64,000 nucleotides of DNA from Welwitschia mirabilis (GCA_051453625.1 JBOZIK010000001.1:31779645-31843644); one strand, 5' to 3'. Positions 12,460 to 23,815 are shown, counted from the first letter of the stretch. The notes: generated from the letters alone by a model not told the origin. Numbers and translations: made by a program.

Positions 12460-12461
12460 GG
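12396..12461 (+). repeat. (GA)n microsatellite in the 3' region of element A
   Basis: About 65 bp of almost uninterrupted GA, ending in GGGG. Purine simple repeats of different unit occupy the homologous place in the other copies: A-rich at 7870-7885, A/GA-rich at 29331-29367 and (GAAA)n at 49358-49384. Confidence 0.95.
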
Positions 12462-12467
12462 GTAAAG

Positions 12468-12786
12468 AAGAGAAATAAAAACCATGTCCTTTCATGTCAC
12501 CATAATATCCTACCACAAGCGCACTGGGGCACATATTCCTAAGAGAGGCCTCTGGTAGTGTGATATGGTAGCTATGNNNNNNNNNNNNNNNNNNNNNNNN
12601 NNNNNNNNNNNNNNNNNNNNNNNNNNNNNNNNNNNNNNNNNNNNNNNNNNNNNNNNNNNNNNNNNNNNNNNNNNNNAAGAGAAATAAAAATCATGTCCTT
12701 TTATGGTCACCATAATATCCTACCACAAGCGAACTGGGGCAAATATTACTAAGAGGGGCCTCTGGTAGTGTGATATGATAGCTATG
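12468..12786 (+). repeat. Near-identical direct copies flanking a 100-N gap
   Basis: 12468-12576 and 12677-12786 match closely across N 12577-12676, directly after the (GA)n tract that probably broke the assembly. Confidence 0.8.
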
Positions 12787-14305
12787 GAAACTCTACTAGG
12801 GGTCAGTTGGCCATGCTATGCGGGTCCTTACTCCTCTGATAATGGTTGCACTACCCTCATCATGGTTAAATAAATTATTTTTTGAGGCTACATAATCAAT
12901 GGTATCCCTAGTGTTATCAGAGATATTTCTTGTTTTGTAGATCCATTTTTCTTTCTTTATTTATTTTTATTACTTTTACATGATCACTCTACTTTTTTGG
13001 ATTCTAGTATTGCTTTGTTATAGTAGCTTGTAAGTTTCTATTTTAGATAGCTTTTTATCTTATCATTTATTATTTGATAACATTAGATATACTTGACATA
13101 ATCATGATCATTTCCTCATTGAGTGGTACTTTATGATTTTTACATACTATTGTGCATGTTTCATCAAGTGATTTTATGATTGTTACCAAAGGAATTTGTT
13201 AGGTTATAATTTAGGGTAAGAAAGCAATATTCTTTATGTTCCTAGTTGTTCATTTTCATTTTATTTTTCTTTAGCTGTTATGTTAGATTTTTCAAAGTTA
13301 TTTTCCATACTTTTTTAGCCTTGTATTATGGATCTGATCATTTTTATAATTTCTTGTTGATACATTTTCCTAGGGATTGATTCTTGATAGGTTTCCATGA
13401 CCTGATGAGTCTTAAGCTTTCTTTTTCCATGACTTTAGGCATATTTGAGTACTCTTTAATTATTGCTTATTTCTACTTAGTGCATTTTCTTCTACTTTCA
13501 CACTTTTTCCTCTTCATCATAGGCATGTTTTTTATGTTATTTCTTTACTTTCTCTCTACTTTGTATTTTTTTCCTATTTTGTGTGTGTTTGCCTATTTTT
13601 CTGACTTATCATTTTTGTCCAAATAGCCTATTTGATCATTGTCATTCCATATCTATCATCCCCATAATATCTAGGATTACATTATGATGTAATTTGGGAT
13701 ATATTACTTCTCTTGTGGGGGTAGGACATCTTTCTAGGCTTTATTTTATGATTTTAAGCATAAATTTTTAATATTTGGAGATTTTATGATACATATATAT
13801 GATGGATTATTTGTATTAATTTTCTTGTTAATTGAATAAATTTATGGAGAATTCATGAATTTTATATTATAGGATTTAGTAGCACACTCTCAAAAGTTTT
13901 CTTGTAGCTATATTTTAGATCATCTAAAGAAAATTCTATATCTACTCTAAACCTTTACCTTTATGGATGATATTAATAAACTTAAATATATCACTTGTTT
14001 GAGGATTAGTACTCTTAAGTCTATCATATTAGTTCATTATTACTATTTTTATGCATACACCTTTCCTAAGGTATTAATGTTGTATTTTTATGATTTCTAT
14101 ATGTGTATGGAATTCATTTATTCTATAGTAACATGCTTAAGTAGGAGGCTTAGGGATATTTNNNNNNNNNNNNNNNNNNNNNNNNNTCTATGATATCTTT
14201 TCTCATATGATTTAATTAGACTTACATCTTTTTAGTATTATTTTAACTTAGTCAAATGGGCTCGTAATATAGTTGATTGCTTATTTTATCAGGACTAACA
14301 AGGCT

Positions 14306-14318
14306 AAGTAGGGGGTTA
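14306..14318 (+). promoter_or_regulatory. Polypurine tract of element A
   Basis: AAGTAGGGGGTTA directly before the 3' LTR TG. Matching tracts precede the 3' LTRs of B (about 30511-30524) and F (about 50533-50545). Confidence 0.75.
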
Positions 14319-15590
14319 TGTTGTGATGCCAATTTATAGGAATTTTATGGTGTATTTTGAGTACTTTTGTAGGAAATTTATATAGGTTTGAATTCAATAC
14401 TAATGATTATAGAGATCTAACATAATGTTAAATAAACCATGCAATTATTAGCATATTTGGAGGTTTGTCAGGCTTATTCTAACACTGCATACTTGACAGA
14501 ATGACTCATCATGTAAGACACTGACTTACCTTTGAGATTGGAGATAAGGAAGTTTGTCATTCCTTATCTCATCCTCATGATAGTTAGGACAATAACACTA
14601 TTGACATGGAAAAAATATATGGGACTGATAGTCAGGCATGAAGATGATGAAGTACCTTTTTGATGTAGGATGACATCCCCTCTATCATCCTCATGACAGT
14701 CAGGATAATAGCTCTTTTTTTATGGTAAAAAAGAATTATCTTTGTAATGGGGTTAAATAATTCATTTAGGCTGTTAGGATTTCTTTTTCAAGTTCTAGGG
14801 TTGATTTTCTAGAACTTCAATGTAAAACTATAAATGCCCTTTCCCTCAGTTATTTTTGTTTNNNNNNNNNNNNNNNNNNNNNNNNNNNNNNNNNNNNNNN
14901 NNNNNNNNNNNNNNNNNNNNNNNNNNNNNNNNNNNNNNNNNNNNNNNNNNNNNNNNNNNNNNNNNNNNNNGATGCTACTATTTTATTATTAACGGATGTA
15001 AGTATTCTTGAATTAATCTAGTTACCGTTTGAGTCAATGCAATTTCTATTTTTATTTTAATTCTGTGTATGTCCCTTATGGTTTACATTGATTATAGTTT
15101 AAAGTGATGATTCTATGATTTATCTAGATCATAAGGGCAACCTTTGTCAAGGTTGATCTTGCTTAGTATTATATTTGTATTGCTACTTCATTCCATTCCT
15201 CATTGCATTTTATATCTTACTTGGTAGATCTCATAGTTCATGTTCATTAGGAATAAGTTGATTACTCTTCTTAGTTAATTTGAATTACAGAAAAGCTACT
15301 TCTTGTGACAAAAGAATTAGGAATTAATAGAACTCATTTCATTTCTATTTGTATTTAATTTCTATTCACTTGTATTGCATTTATTTTGTTATTTACCTTT
15401 AGCTATTATAATATAAAAAGAACAAAAATATGTTTGGAAGTCAATTTTTTAACTGTTAGCCTAGTGCCTTCAATGGGTTTATGACATTCAGGTAAACTTC
15501 CATCTATACTAGCATGTTTTTTTCTGCAAGTTATTTGATCTATAGGTTTACCTAAAGAACTTTAGGATTGCATAAATTTATACTGAATTA
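14319..15590 (+). repeat. 3' LTR of element A
   Basis: Aligns with 222-1491 along its whole length. A 109-N gap (14862-14970) removes part of the middle. Hairpin modules lie at about 14548-14590 and 14682-14711 (arms CTATCATCC/GGATAATAG). The end reads TTA where the 5' LTR has ACA. Confidence 0.85.
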
Positions 15591-15712
15591 GTAAGGATGA
15601 CACTGAGGATGGNNNNNNNNNNNNNNNNNNNNNNNNNNNNNNNNNNNNNNNNNNNNNNNNNNNNNNNNNNNNNNNNNNNNNNNNNNNNNNNNNNNNNNNN
15701 NNNNNNNNNNNN

Positions 15713-16078
15713 CCAAAAAGCACATCTATCTAAAAGATTACAGGGAGCATAAATATTGATCATACTAATAATTATGTTATTTCAATTAAATCAAATCCAT
15801 ACACAATTACCCTCAAGATCCTGATCATGATCAATAATATGATTGGTAAGCTTCTGGTGAAGAAGAATAACTGCTCCTCCTCTACCTCTAGAGTGGCAGG
15901 AAAAGTAAGAAGAACTTCTAGGAAAGATGCTTTTACAAGCTCCTTGAAGTTAGAAACCTTAAATTTTAACTTCTTGAAGAAAAAATATATCTAGAATTTT
16001 TTTAGCTATATAATCTTAGACAATATATTTTCTTTGGGAGTCCGAGAGTCCCCAAACATTCTAAGAGATAAGATTCAT
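15713..16078 (-). pseudogene. LINE (L1-type) ORF2 fragment: endonuclease N-terminus
   Basis: N-terminal part of a non-LTR retrotransposon ORF2, the apurinic-like (EEP) endonuclease that nicks the target. Reading from the ATG at 16078 on the minus strand, the start is M-N-L-I-S, then a stop where the family has Trp (TGG to TAG), then N-V-W-G-L. Next comes F-F-L-Q-E-V-K with the catalytic Glu, then C-H-S-R-G-R-G-G-A-V-I-L-L, and I-N-I-Y-A-P-C-N near 15750. Each of these motifs sits in the usual order. The frame is broken by several stops, and the sequence runs into a 100-N gap at 15613-15712, beyond which no reverse transcriptase is seen. ORF2 is therefore truncated to roughly its first 120 codons. 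Confidence 0.82.
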
Positions 16079-16099
16079 GATGAAGGATCAAGGGAGGAT

Positions 16100-17309
16100 C
16101 CTAATCCCTCATTTATAACCTGCTAAGAATTTGTAGACTTGAAACTATTAACTATTGATCTATTTAGTCTTTAGAATTAATTTAAGATACCATTTCTAGA
16201 TTTAGTTATATGATTTATTACACTAGAGGAACTAAATAAGGGATTGTTCTAGTAACATGAGCATAGGATTTTTTACTAACCATTTACTAGCCTTCATTTA
16301 TATTAGTATCCTTGTTGAGAGGTTTGGGATTTTGTGTGGTAGCTTGATTATCCTCATGACAAGCAGTGCAACCCTCTTCTGAAGATTTTTGAGAAAGGTT
16401 CCCTTTATCCATGTTTTCTTGATACCTTTGTTGACCTTGAAATCATCTGTTTCAGAAGTGATATGATTGTCATGATTTATTTCTTGAGAAGATTTAAGAT
16501 TTTCTTTTATGAGCTTAGATTACTTTTTTTGCTAAGATTCTATATGCTTTCATCTTGGCTAGAAGTGTGGAACAACGTGCCCTTACATGATCAGGTTCCT
16601 TGTAATAGTAATAGAAATTTAGCAGAGTTAAATAGGTGACTTTTTGGAGAAGAATAGCACCATTAGCTGATAATCGAATAACCTCTGGAAGTGATTTATT
16701 TAGATCAACGAAGACACAAATTCTTCTTGTAGGTTGAGCTCATAACCCTGAAAAGGTCTCAATTCCAATAACATGTCCAATTTTTGCAGCTAGAATATCA
16801 ACATGTGGAAGAAAATTTACTATAAGATTCAAAAATTATATCTAGATAGGAATGGTACTCTGAGCAGCTTTCTCTGGATCAAAGCCTTTAAACCATGGCT
16901 ATAAAATAAGATATGTTTTTAAAATATTCTAAACTAGTTGTTGCTTTATCCAATCTGATGTTTCCTTAGATTTAAAACCAAAAAGAAAGAAACCTTTAGT
17001 CATATTGGAGAGAACGGAAACTCTGATATTCCTACTAACCCAATTTTTCTGAATCTATTCATTGAGAGTAGAGAAGAAAGGAATTTTGCTAGTGAATAAA
17101 CCTATGGCATATAATTGTTCTAAGGTGTGAACAGTTTTGTCAAAAAGATCTTGTGGAAACTCTAAATTCACCATAACACAATCATTGTTTGAGGTCATAT
17201 CATTATCTACTTCTACTATCATAGAGTTAAGAGGAAAATCATCCATTTCTATCCTTTTTTTATTTGAAAAAGCATTTGTAAATGACAAAGATGGTTTAAG
17301 TGAGGACAT
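16100..17309 (-). pseudogene. LINE ORF1 remnant with DUF4283-like domain and zinc knuckle
   Basis: ORF1-type RNA-binding protein upstream of the LINE endonuclease and on the same strand. The first 84 codons (17055-17309) are open; further frames continue it leftward with shifts and stops. A DUF4283-like core follows, with G-F-F-L-F-G-F near 17000, P-W-F-K-G-F-D-P near 16890, then I-P-I and V-F-V-D-L-N-K-S-L-P near 16700. A zinc knuckle near 16575-16612 reads Y-Y-Y-Y-K-E-P-D-H-V-R-A-R-C, where two Cys of the usual C-x2-C-x4-H-x4-C are Tyr, each explained by one G->A. This ORF1 type, followed at once by an endonuclease ORF, is characteristic of plant L1 LINEs. The C-terminal limit is uncertain. 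Confidence 0.75.
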
Positions 17310-17499
17310 TTAATAGAAAAATAGATAAATATAAAAAGAGGAGAACTTTCGTGGTAATGATGCAAGTCCTTTGCGTGTAGGAGTTTTGCTAAGGAGAAAC
17401 ATGCATGAAAATAATTTCATTAAAGAACTGCACTACTATTCAAAATAAACATTGCGCTTTATGAATGTAAAAGTACTGCCATGCAAGATCTAATGAAAA
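17310..17499 (-). other. Probable LINE 5' UTR
   Basis: About 190 bp between the LINE ORF1 start and the break with a truncated LTR. No coding signal. It is LINE leader by position only. Confidence 0.4.
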
Positions 17500-18053
17500 T
17501 GCCCTCTACTAAGTCCTTGTCTTTCTATAACTCTCAAGATAGATCTATTGCCCTTTGATCTTCTATCATGAGAATCTCTGGTGCATCGAAGGGTGTCTTA
17601 TTTATAGGAAATACAACAGAAAAGGACAAATGCTTATTTAGTACTTAGAAATAAATGAAATGTCTGACATAATCTATTAGTGACAGTTACATGTCCATGT
17701 CATTCGAGCTATCGTCTGGACAACATGAGGGATGATAGACTATTACAAAATATCTTTAAAATGATGACTCAGTGGTTCACATAGGTTGTCATCCTCCTGC
17801 TTATCGTGTGGATGATAAAGGGGATGATGGTCTTTTTTAATGTCTTTCTTATGGAGAAACTTTGTGATTTTGTCATGAAAATCTTTGTTCTTTGGAATGT
17901 GCCTTAAATGTGTTAAATTTGAATAATATCTGCACTTCTCTGAGATTTTTTCTTGTATCTCCAAAATCCTTAAAATTGCACCTTAACCTGTATAAAGGTC
18001 CTATAAAACAACTCATAAAACCCATCAAATAACTGTAAATTGGCAGCGTAACA
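17500..18053 (-). repeat. Truncated B-type LTR upstream of the LINE
   Basis: Read on the minus strand it begins TGTTACGCTGCC at 18053 and follows the B/F LTR: two hairpin modules (about 17780-17830 and 17700-17745), TATAAATAA (17598-17606), and the conserved post-TATA block with GATCAAAGGGCA. Homology stops near 17500, so U5 is missing. It starts about 25 nt past the PBS of the A-type LTR at 18105-19464. Confidence 0.75.
17598..17606 (-). promoter_or_regulatory. TATA box in the truncated LTR, facing the LINE
   Basis: TATAAATAA on the minus strand, homologous to the TATA boxes of B and F. It points towards the LINE ORF1 start about 290 bp downstream. Confidence 0.5.
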
Positions 18054-18083
18054 TAGTGATAATTCTCTAGCTCCTTGTGGCCT

Positions 18084-18101
18084 ACCTCAACAACAGTGAC
18101 A
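18084..18101 (-). promoter_or_regulatory. Primer-binding site of element C
   Basis: Minus-strand TGTCACTGTTGTTGAGGT, four bases after the LTR end. It is the copy closest in shape to the tRNA-Asp-type site in its GTTG core. The differences are mostly transitions. Confidence 0.7.
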
Positions 18102-18104
18102 AAA

Positions 18105-19464
18105 TTTTATGATATGAATTTATGTAATCTTTAAGTTCTTAGGAAAACTTGTAAATCAAATGACTTGCAGAAAAACACATACTAGTATAGATGAGAATTA
18201 ACTTGAATGTCGTAATCCCAATGAAGGCACTAGGTTTAGAGTTAGAGAATTGTTTTCCAAAAGTATTTTTGATCTTTTATCTTTAATAAATAAAAGTAAG
18301 TAATAATGTAAAATGCAATGCAATGGTGAATGAAGATGAAATGTAATGGATGAGAATGAAAATGAAATGGATTCTATTTGGATCCTAGTCCTTCTGTCAT
18401 AAGAACTAACTCTCTATAATTCAAATCAATTAAGAAAACTTCATCACTTGATCCTAATCAATGTAAACTATGAGATATGCCAAATATAATATGAAATATG
18501 ATATGGAATTAGAATAAAATAGCAATGCAAATCTAAACTAACAACATCAACCTTAATAAAGATTGCCCTTATGATCTAAATAAATTATAGAATTATTACT
18601 AAATTATAATCAACTTAAAACATAAGGTACATAAACATAATTATAGTGAAAAGGGTAATTGAATTAATTAAGAACTTTTACATTCACTTATAACAAAGTA
18701 GCAATACTTCAATGGATGATACTCAGCCCAACACCAAGGTAAACTTCTCTTTATAGTTACTAAATAAACCTCTTTCCTTCATTATTCTATCATAAGAACA
18801 TTGGGCATAAAAAGATAAATTAAAAATGAGGACAAGGGAGCTATTAATAGTTTTAAATTTAAGGTTCTAGAACCATAACCCTAGAAGTCAGAAAAGAAAC
18901 CCTTGTAGCCCAACTGGGGTGCGTGACCTAATTACAAGATAATTTAGTTTCATTTAAATAAAATAGTTGTCGTCCTAACTATCATGGGAACGACACTGTG
19001 GATAAAGCCCCATCACAAAAGATAATTCATCAACTTTCAACTCCATAATTAATCTCACAGTTGGCTTCAAATGTATCATCATACCTCATGTCATGGGTGT
19101 GACACTGGGGATGACTCCTCCTTAGAAAAAAGTGATTGTTAACTCTAAGCTATAGTTTAAGTTATTATTGTAATAGAATAATAGGATGTTGTTGTTCTAT
19201 CTATTGTGGGAATGATAGCAGAGGAAAAATCCTTCCAAAGCTCTCCAACTAAAGAAAATTAGCCTTCTTTATCATTAATCTTTCTCTAATACACTAAGTA
19301 CTAGAACATGCTTTAAATGCCTTTAGATATGCCAATAATTGCATGTTTTCATGATCATTTCATTGACTCTCCACAAACATAATAATTTCATCTAAACCTA
19401 TATAAGTATCTTACAAAAATGCTCCAAATACACAATCAAATTTCTACAAATTAGCATCACAACA
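18105..19464 (-). repeat. A-type LTR (element C, 5' LTR) inserted in element D
   Basis: On the minus strand it starts TGTTGTGATGCTAATTTG at 19464 and ends just before a PBS, so it is a 5' LTR. Hairpin modules lie near 19185-19220, 19076-19115 and 18968-19000. It interrupts the RNase H of element D (19465 on), and the rest of element C is gone: a B-type LTR begins about 50 bp after its end. Confidence 0.8.
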
Positions 19465-20870
19465 TGCATGGTCAATATATACATTTGTACAAAAACGTGA
19501 AAGATAGTGTCTAAGATTATGAAGGTATAAGATTATGACTAGCATTTCTTTTTTAGTAGTCATATAATTTAATTAATTGTTAGATAAAGTTTTGCTATGA
19601 TAAGATATAAATTTAAAATCATTTTCATACTTTTGTCCAAGAACCCCACCCCCTATAATATTACTAACATCACATATTAATTCAAAATATTTATTCTAAT
19701 TAGTTCTTATTACACTAGGTATAGAAGAGATTTATCTTTAATTGTTTCAAAAGAAAGCTAACAAAATTTATTTCATTCAAATTTAGTTTCTTTTTTAAGT
19801 AATAAGTGAATGGGTTTAACAATTTTATAATAATCCTAAATAAAATGATAATAAAAACCATAATAATAATGGAAAGATTAAACTTGTTTTATATTTGTTA
19901 AAGAATTAGGTTTTTAATGATACTTAATTTTTTAGGGTCTATCCTAATTCCTTTACTAGAAATGTTGTAACCAAAAATAATTCCATTATCAACTAGAAAG
20001 AAACTCTTTACTCAACTCAAATGTAGGTCACCTTTAATGCATCTATCAAGAACCTTTTGTAACATTTCTAAGATTTGTTTAAAGTTTTTATCAAAGATTA
20101 ATAATTCATCCATAAAAATTTCAATTAAATCCTATAATATATTAGTAAAGATACCCATCATTACATGTTAAAAATTACTAGGGCACTACAAAGTCTAAAA
20201 GGCATGCATATAAAAGAAAATATTCCAAAAGATGAAGTGAAAGTTATTTTTACTTGATTCTCACTAGCTATAAAAACTTCATTATTATTATTATGCCCAT
20301 TAAGAAAGAAATAAGAGATGTTCCCTTAGATTCTATAAAGTATTTGGTCAAGAAAAGTTAAATGATAATCATCTTTCTTTGTTACTTTATTTATCTTCAT
20401 AAAATCAATACACATTCTTCACTTTCCATCTTTCTTAGGTACTACCATCAAAGGGATAATCCACTCACTATTAGATATGGCATAAATAATTCTAGAATCT
20501 ATTAATTTAATAATTTCATCTTTATAACTTGTTTAAGAACTTTATTTAGTCTACATTAGGGTTACCTAATACATTTTGCATTATCTTTAAGGTAGATTTT
20601 ATGTTAAATAATGAAAGTAGGAATGGATATTAAATCTTTATAGGACCAAGAAAATGTATTAACCTCAAAATTCAAAAGTAAGATTAAAATTAATTCTTAT
20701 TAAGAAAAAAGATTCTTGTTTATTATCAAAGGTTTATTTTAATTATTACATAGGAAGATATATTTCAGTCCACTAGGTAAAGGTTTGAGATTTAAATTTA
20801 GATTTTTAATTTTTTATTAAATTTTTAGCAAAGTTGACTATCATCTGAGACTATAGTTCAAATAATTAGG
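19465..20870 (-). pseudogene. RT and partial RNase H of element D
   Basis: Minus-strand RT remnant with A-I-S-N-S-E-W near 20490, V-P-K-K-D-G-K and R-M-C-I-D-F near 20430-20400, Y-H-L-T-F-L-D-Q, F-L-N-G-H, M-P-F-R-L-C near 20200, then frames shift. A connection and RNase H follow: V-L-G-Q-K-Y-E-N-D-F near 19640, then T-T-K-K-E-M-L near 19560 and N-V-Y-I-D-H at 19475. The RNase H is cut at this last motif by the A-type LTR at 19464. Multiple stops make it non-functional. Confidence 0.8.
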
Positions 20871-20885
20871 ATGGATGACCTCCCT
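20835..20885. repeat. Hairpin module in the PR-RT spacer of element D
   Basis: Eroded copy of the TATCATCC/GGATGATA module. It lies in the same spacer between protease and RT as in the first and second pol copies of element A. Confidence 0.55.
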
Positions 20886-21730
20886 TAAAATAATAAATCT
20901 TAGTTTTTTTTAGATGTTTGACTTATTTATAAATTACATTTTTAATTTCTTTAGTCTTTTGATTAAAGCAATCAGTATATAAAAGTATATAGTTGAGTTG
21001 ATCATCATCGAAAGCCTTTAATTTTTTTACTTCAAGTGGATTTTCAAATAAGGGAGGCTCATAAAGCATTAGCCATCTTTCTTCAAGTGGACGATGCTAT
21101 ATAAACTGAGTTAGCTTAATTTCTTCTTTAATATTAAAATCATCATTTAAATCCTTTTTAGTGGCATTAAAAACTCTAATGGTAAACTTTTTATTTTCTA
21201 AGTGACATTCCATTATTCCAGTTCTTGTATCAATAATATAATTGATTGTTACACAAAATGCTCTACTTAAAAGTATTGAATAACCTTAATTATGCTCAAC
21301 TTCAATCATAAACACATCTATTGGATAGAATGCTTTCTCAATTTGAATCATAAAATCTATGATTACTTTTAAACATTTCTTCACTAATGTATCTACTAAT
21401 TCTAAGACAATTCATGTAGGCTTAATTCTACTTTCCAAACTAAGTCATTGATAAATATGTAAAGGCATAATATAAACAATCACTCCTATATCAATTAAGG
21501 ATTTTTTTATTCTCTTATTTCTTTTAATATAACCAAAATTGTTGTTGCCCTTAGATCCTTAAATTTTAAATGTTTTTTTGTAAAACTAAGTTGGTCATAG
21601 ATTAGGCTAGAAAGAATTTACTAGGTATAGTACATTTTGTTTTCTCTGAATTAGATTTTTTTACAAATTAAAATATTTAGGATTACTTATAAAAGTTTTC
21701 AAAATGATAAATTTATTCTCCCATTTTGCA
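20886..21730 (-). pseudogene. Protease and spacer remnant of element D
   Basis: Minus-strand protease block near 21480-21330 with I-M-P-L-H-I-Y after the damaged active-site region, V-L-E-L-V-D, then Y-P-I-D-V-F-M-I-E-V and F-T-I-R-V-F. These follow the A-element protease closely. The spacer after it has H-R-P-L-E-E-R-W and leads to RT. Stops and an uncertain active-site triad make it inactive. Confidence 0.75.
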
Positions 21731-23480
21731 TTAAGGCTTTAAGATGTAAATCAAAAGTAGGATTGATATTTCATCTATCAAGCCAAGGGATAGTAGGTTT
21801 CTTACCGTTATCTTAAATGAATCTTTTTCGTTATTATTTAAAGGAGAAGGAAAAGTATGATTTTCTAATATTTCAATATCCTCTTCTTCTTCATCATTCT
21901 TATCATTTTGAGAAGTTCTTATCATTTTGGAAAGTTGAACACTTATGGTAGAAGGTGTTATATGATTTTCACTTCTTATCATAACCTTATAAAGTTTTCT
22001 TACTTTATTAGGATTTGGTAAAATTCATGTTGTAAGTGATTCTTATGGCTTTTGATTTATAGGAATAGTTTATTGAAAAACATTAATAAGATTTTCAATG
22101 TTTGAATTTATTTTTTCTTGATATTTTCTTAACTCAGCAATGGAATTTGTAAGTGGATCATTTTGATTTTGTGAATTTGATATGCTTATTTGATAATTTG
22201 TATTACTTGGTTGGAAGTTTGAGCTATTTGTTCAAAAGTTAGCATTCTCAAATCTATTTCTAAATGGTTAAAAACTTAGATGATTTACTTGAAAGTTCTT
22301 AAATTTGTTCTAAAACGTAGGTTAGAAATTTTGTTGTCCATTCATCCTAGGTTAAAATTGATTTTGATGTTGATTTTGATTTTAGATTATAAAGTTTGAA
22401 GACCTTTGGTTGAATGCACACATCTCTTCATAAATTTTTTCTTTTTAAGTAGGTAATAAAGGACATTATTTTTTTTACATGATAGTTGTCTTTACATAAA
22501 GTACAAGTTGAAACTATAATAACACTCCTTTCCATTACCACCTTTACATCTAAGATCATTTGAGTGTGTTTTTCTAGTATTGTTGTGATACCCTTAATTA
22601 TATTTGTTCATTTTTTCTTGTTTTTACTTCCTCATATTTTTATTTTATGTCTTTAAGATCTTTTATAATTTAGCCTATAGTAGAATTTTCTTTAGGTGTT
22701 AGTTTAGGTCATTTTTAACTTACTTCTATTAGTTATTCCAACAATCTCCATGAATTTTATAATGTGAGATTCATCAAATGTCTTTCACATGAAAAGTCCA
22801 CAAATTGTTTGATTTATCTATTAAATTCACTAGAGAAATAATCTAGTAATTCTTCTTGAGTGAATGCATCTATAGGATTAGGATGTATTATAGTACAAAA
22901 ACATTCATTGATGGAGGCAAAATATTTATTATATTGTTATTAGAAATTTGCTAACTCTTTTTTTCTTTTTTATTTTTTGGGTTTCACTTATGAATCTTTT
23001 TTATAAATGCTTCTTAAACTTGGTTTCATGTACTTAAACTTTTACATGTAGTAGTTCTTAACCATAATTTTTCTTTTCATTTTAAAGTGATGGGACAAAT
23101 AAACATGTAAGTATATCACTAATTTAGTTTTTTTATTATTTTTAGAAGTAAGCACTAATTGTTTAATGTCAGTTATATGTTACAGGGGGTCTTTGTTATT
23201 TTTTGCATTAAAAATAAGGTAAGCATTTAAATTTATTATCTTGATATCATCACCAAGAGATAGATTAAAAGGGTTTTGCATTTCACATTTCTTATTTGTA
23301 ATTAGTTATTTAAGAGTAAATTAGCATTTGGATTTAGGAGGTAGTATAGGTTTTGATCATAATAGGGGAATTAGGTGAAATAACCTGTTTTTGTTTTTGT
23401 AATGAATTTGACATTATAATAAAATTGATTTCTTTTGAACTATTTTTTGAAAAATTTTCTTCGAAAAAATTATATTTAAA
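21731..23480 (-). pseudogene. gag remnant of element D
   Basis: Minus-strand gag homologous to that of element A. A zinc-knuckle-like C-T-L-C-K-D-N-Y-H lies near 22470-22510. The acidic stretch D-E-E-E-E-D-I-E-I-L in the open frame 21731-21982 matches D-D-V-E-I-L in A (3468-3761) and D-I-E-M-L-like sequence in B. The upstream part (to about 23480) has the capsid-type blocks in several frames. The start codon cannot be fixed. Confidence 0.7.
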
Positions 23481-23815
23481 AACAATAAATGTAGAGAAAT
23501 CTTATACTTAATTATTGAAATATTTTGCATACCTAAGGTGTGTGTACCTAGGTTAAGTTCATAATTAGCCATACCTTCTTGGATGTTTTATTTAATCAAC
23601 CACTATCTTTAATATTTTGCATTTTTACTAAAGTTTATCATGTCCTACCATGCTTAGTTTTATTTCTGTACATGTCACCTTAATGGTCATCTAGGTAATG
23701 TATCTAAATGATAATAGACACAAAAAAATCAAAAATGAAGAATACCAAAAAATAGAATCCCAAAATAACATAGAATCTAAACTATCAGTTGCCTATTAAG
23801 TAATATGGATGACAA
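23481..23815 (-). other. Inner half of the leader of element D
   Basis: Minus-strand non-coding sequence between the insertion site of B and gag of D. It contains TGTCATCC near 23806-23813, part of a hairpin module cut by the insertion of B, and a stretch matching the end of the leader of element A (about 2140-2190). Confidence 0.6.

Larger units (their letters stand above)
11471..14305 (+). other. 3' untranslated region of element A
   Basis: Long non-coding region between integrase and the PPT. It contains a 433-N gap flanked by duplicated sequence (11555-11701 and 12135-12248), the (GA)n tract, a second duplicated gap at 12577-12676, a conserved block at 12686-12850 shared with B (29385 on) and F (49390 on), a hairpin module near 13640-13680, a G-rich run (about 13714-13723) and a 25-N gap (14162-14186). 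The open frames at 13384-13626 and 13963-14193 are hydrophobic AT-rich runs without a recognisable domain. Confidence 0.6.
222..15590 (+). mobile_element. Element A: Athila/Tat-like Ty3/gypsy LTR retrotransposon, decayed, with a duplicated pol
   Basis: The element is bounded by two LTRs that begin TGTTG(C/T)GATGCC and are roughly 80-85% alike by eye. Inside, in order, are a tRNA-Asp-type PBS, a leader, gag, an aspartic protease, reverse transcriptase, RNase H and integrase. A second, diverged pol copy follows after a 100-N gap, then a long 3' region, a G-rich polypurine tract and the 3' LTR. The order PR-RT-RH-INT is that of Ty3/gypsy, and the PBS type and the spacer just before RT resemble the Athila/Tat branch. 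Every domain carries stops, so the element is dead. No perfect 5-bp target duplication is visible (217-221 versus 15591-15595), which would fit a recombinant or mis-joined structure. Confidence 0.85.

Noticed and set aside
12321-12542. Frame encoding an (Arg-Glu)n protein, and its reverse (Ser-Leu)n
   Set aside because: This is the translated (GA)n microsatellite with no coding context.
13384-13626. Hydrophobic 80-codon frame as an env-like membrane protein of element A
   Set aside because: Phe/Leu/Ile-rich because of T-rich sequence; not conserved as a frame in B or F and far from the end of integrase.
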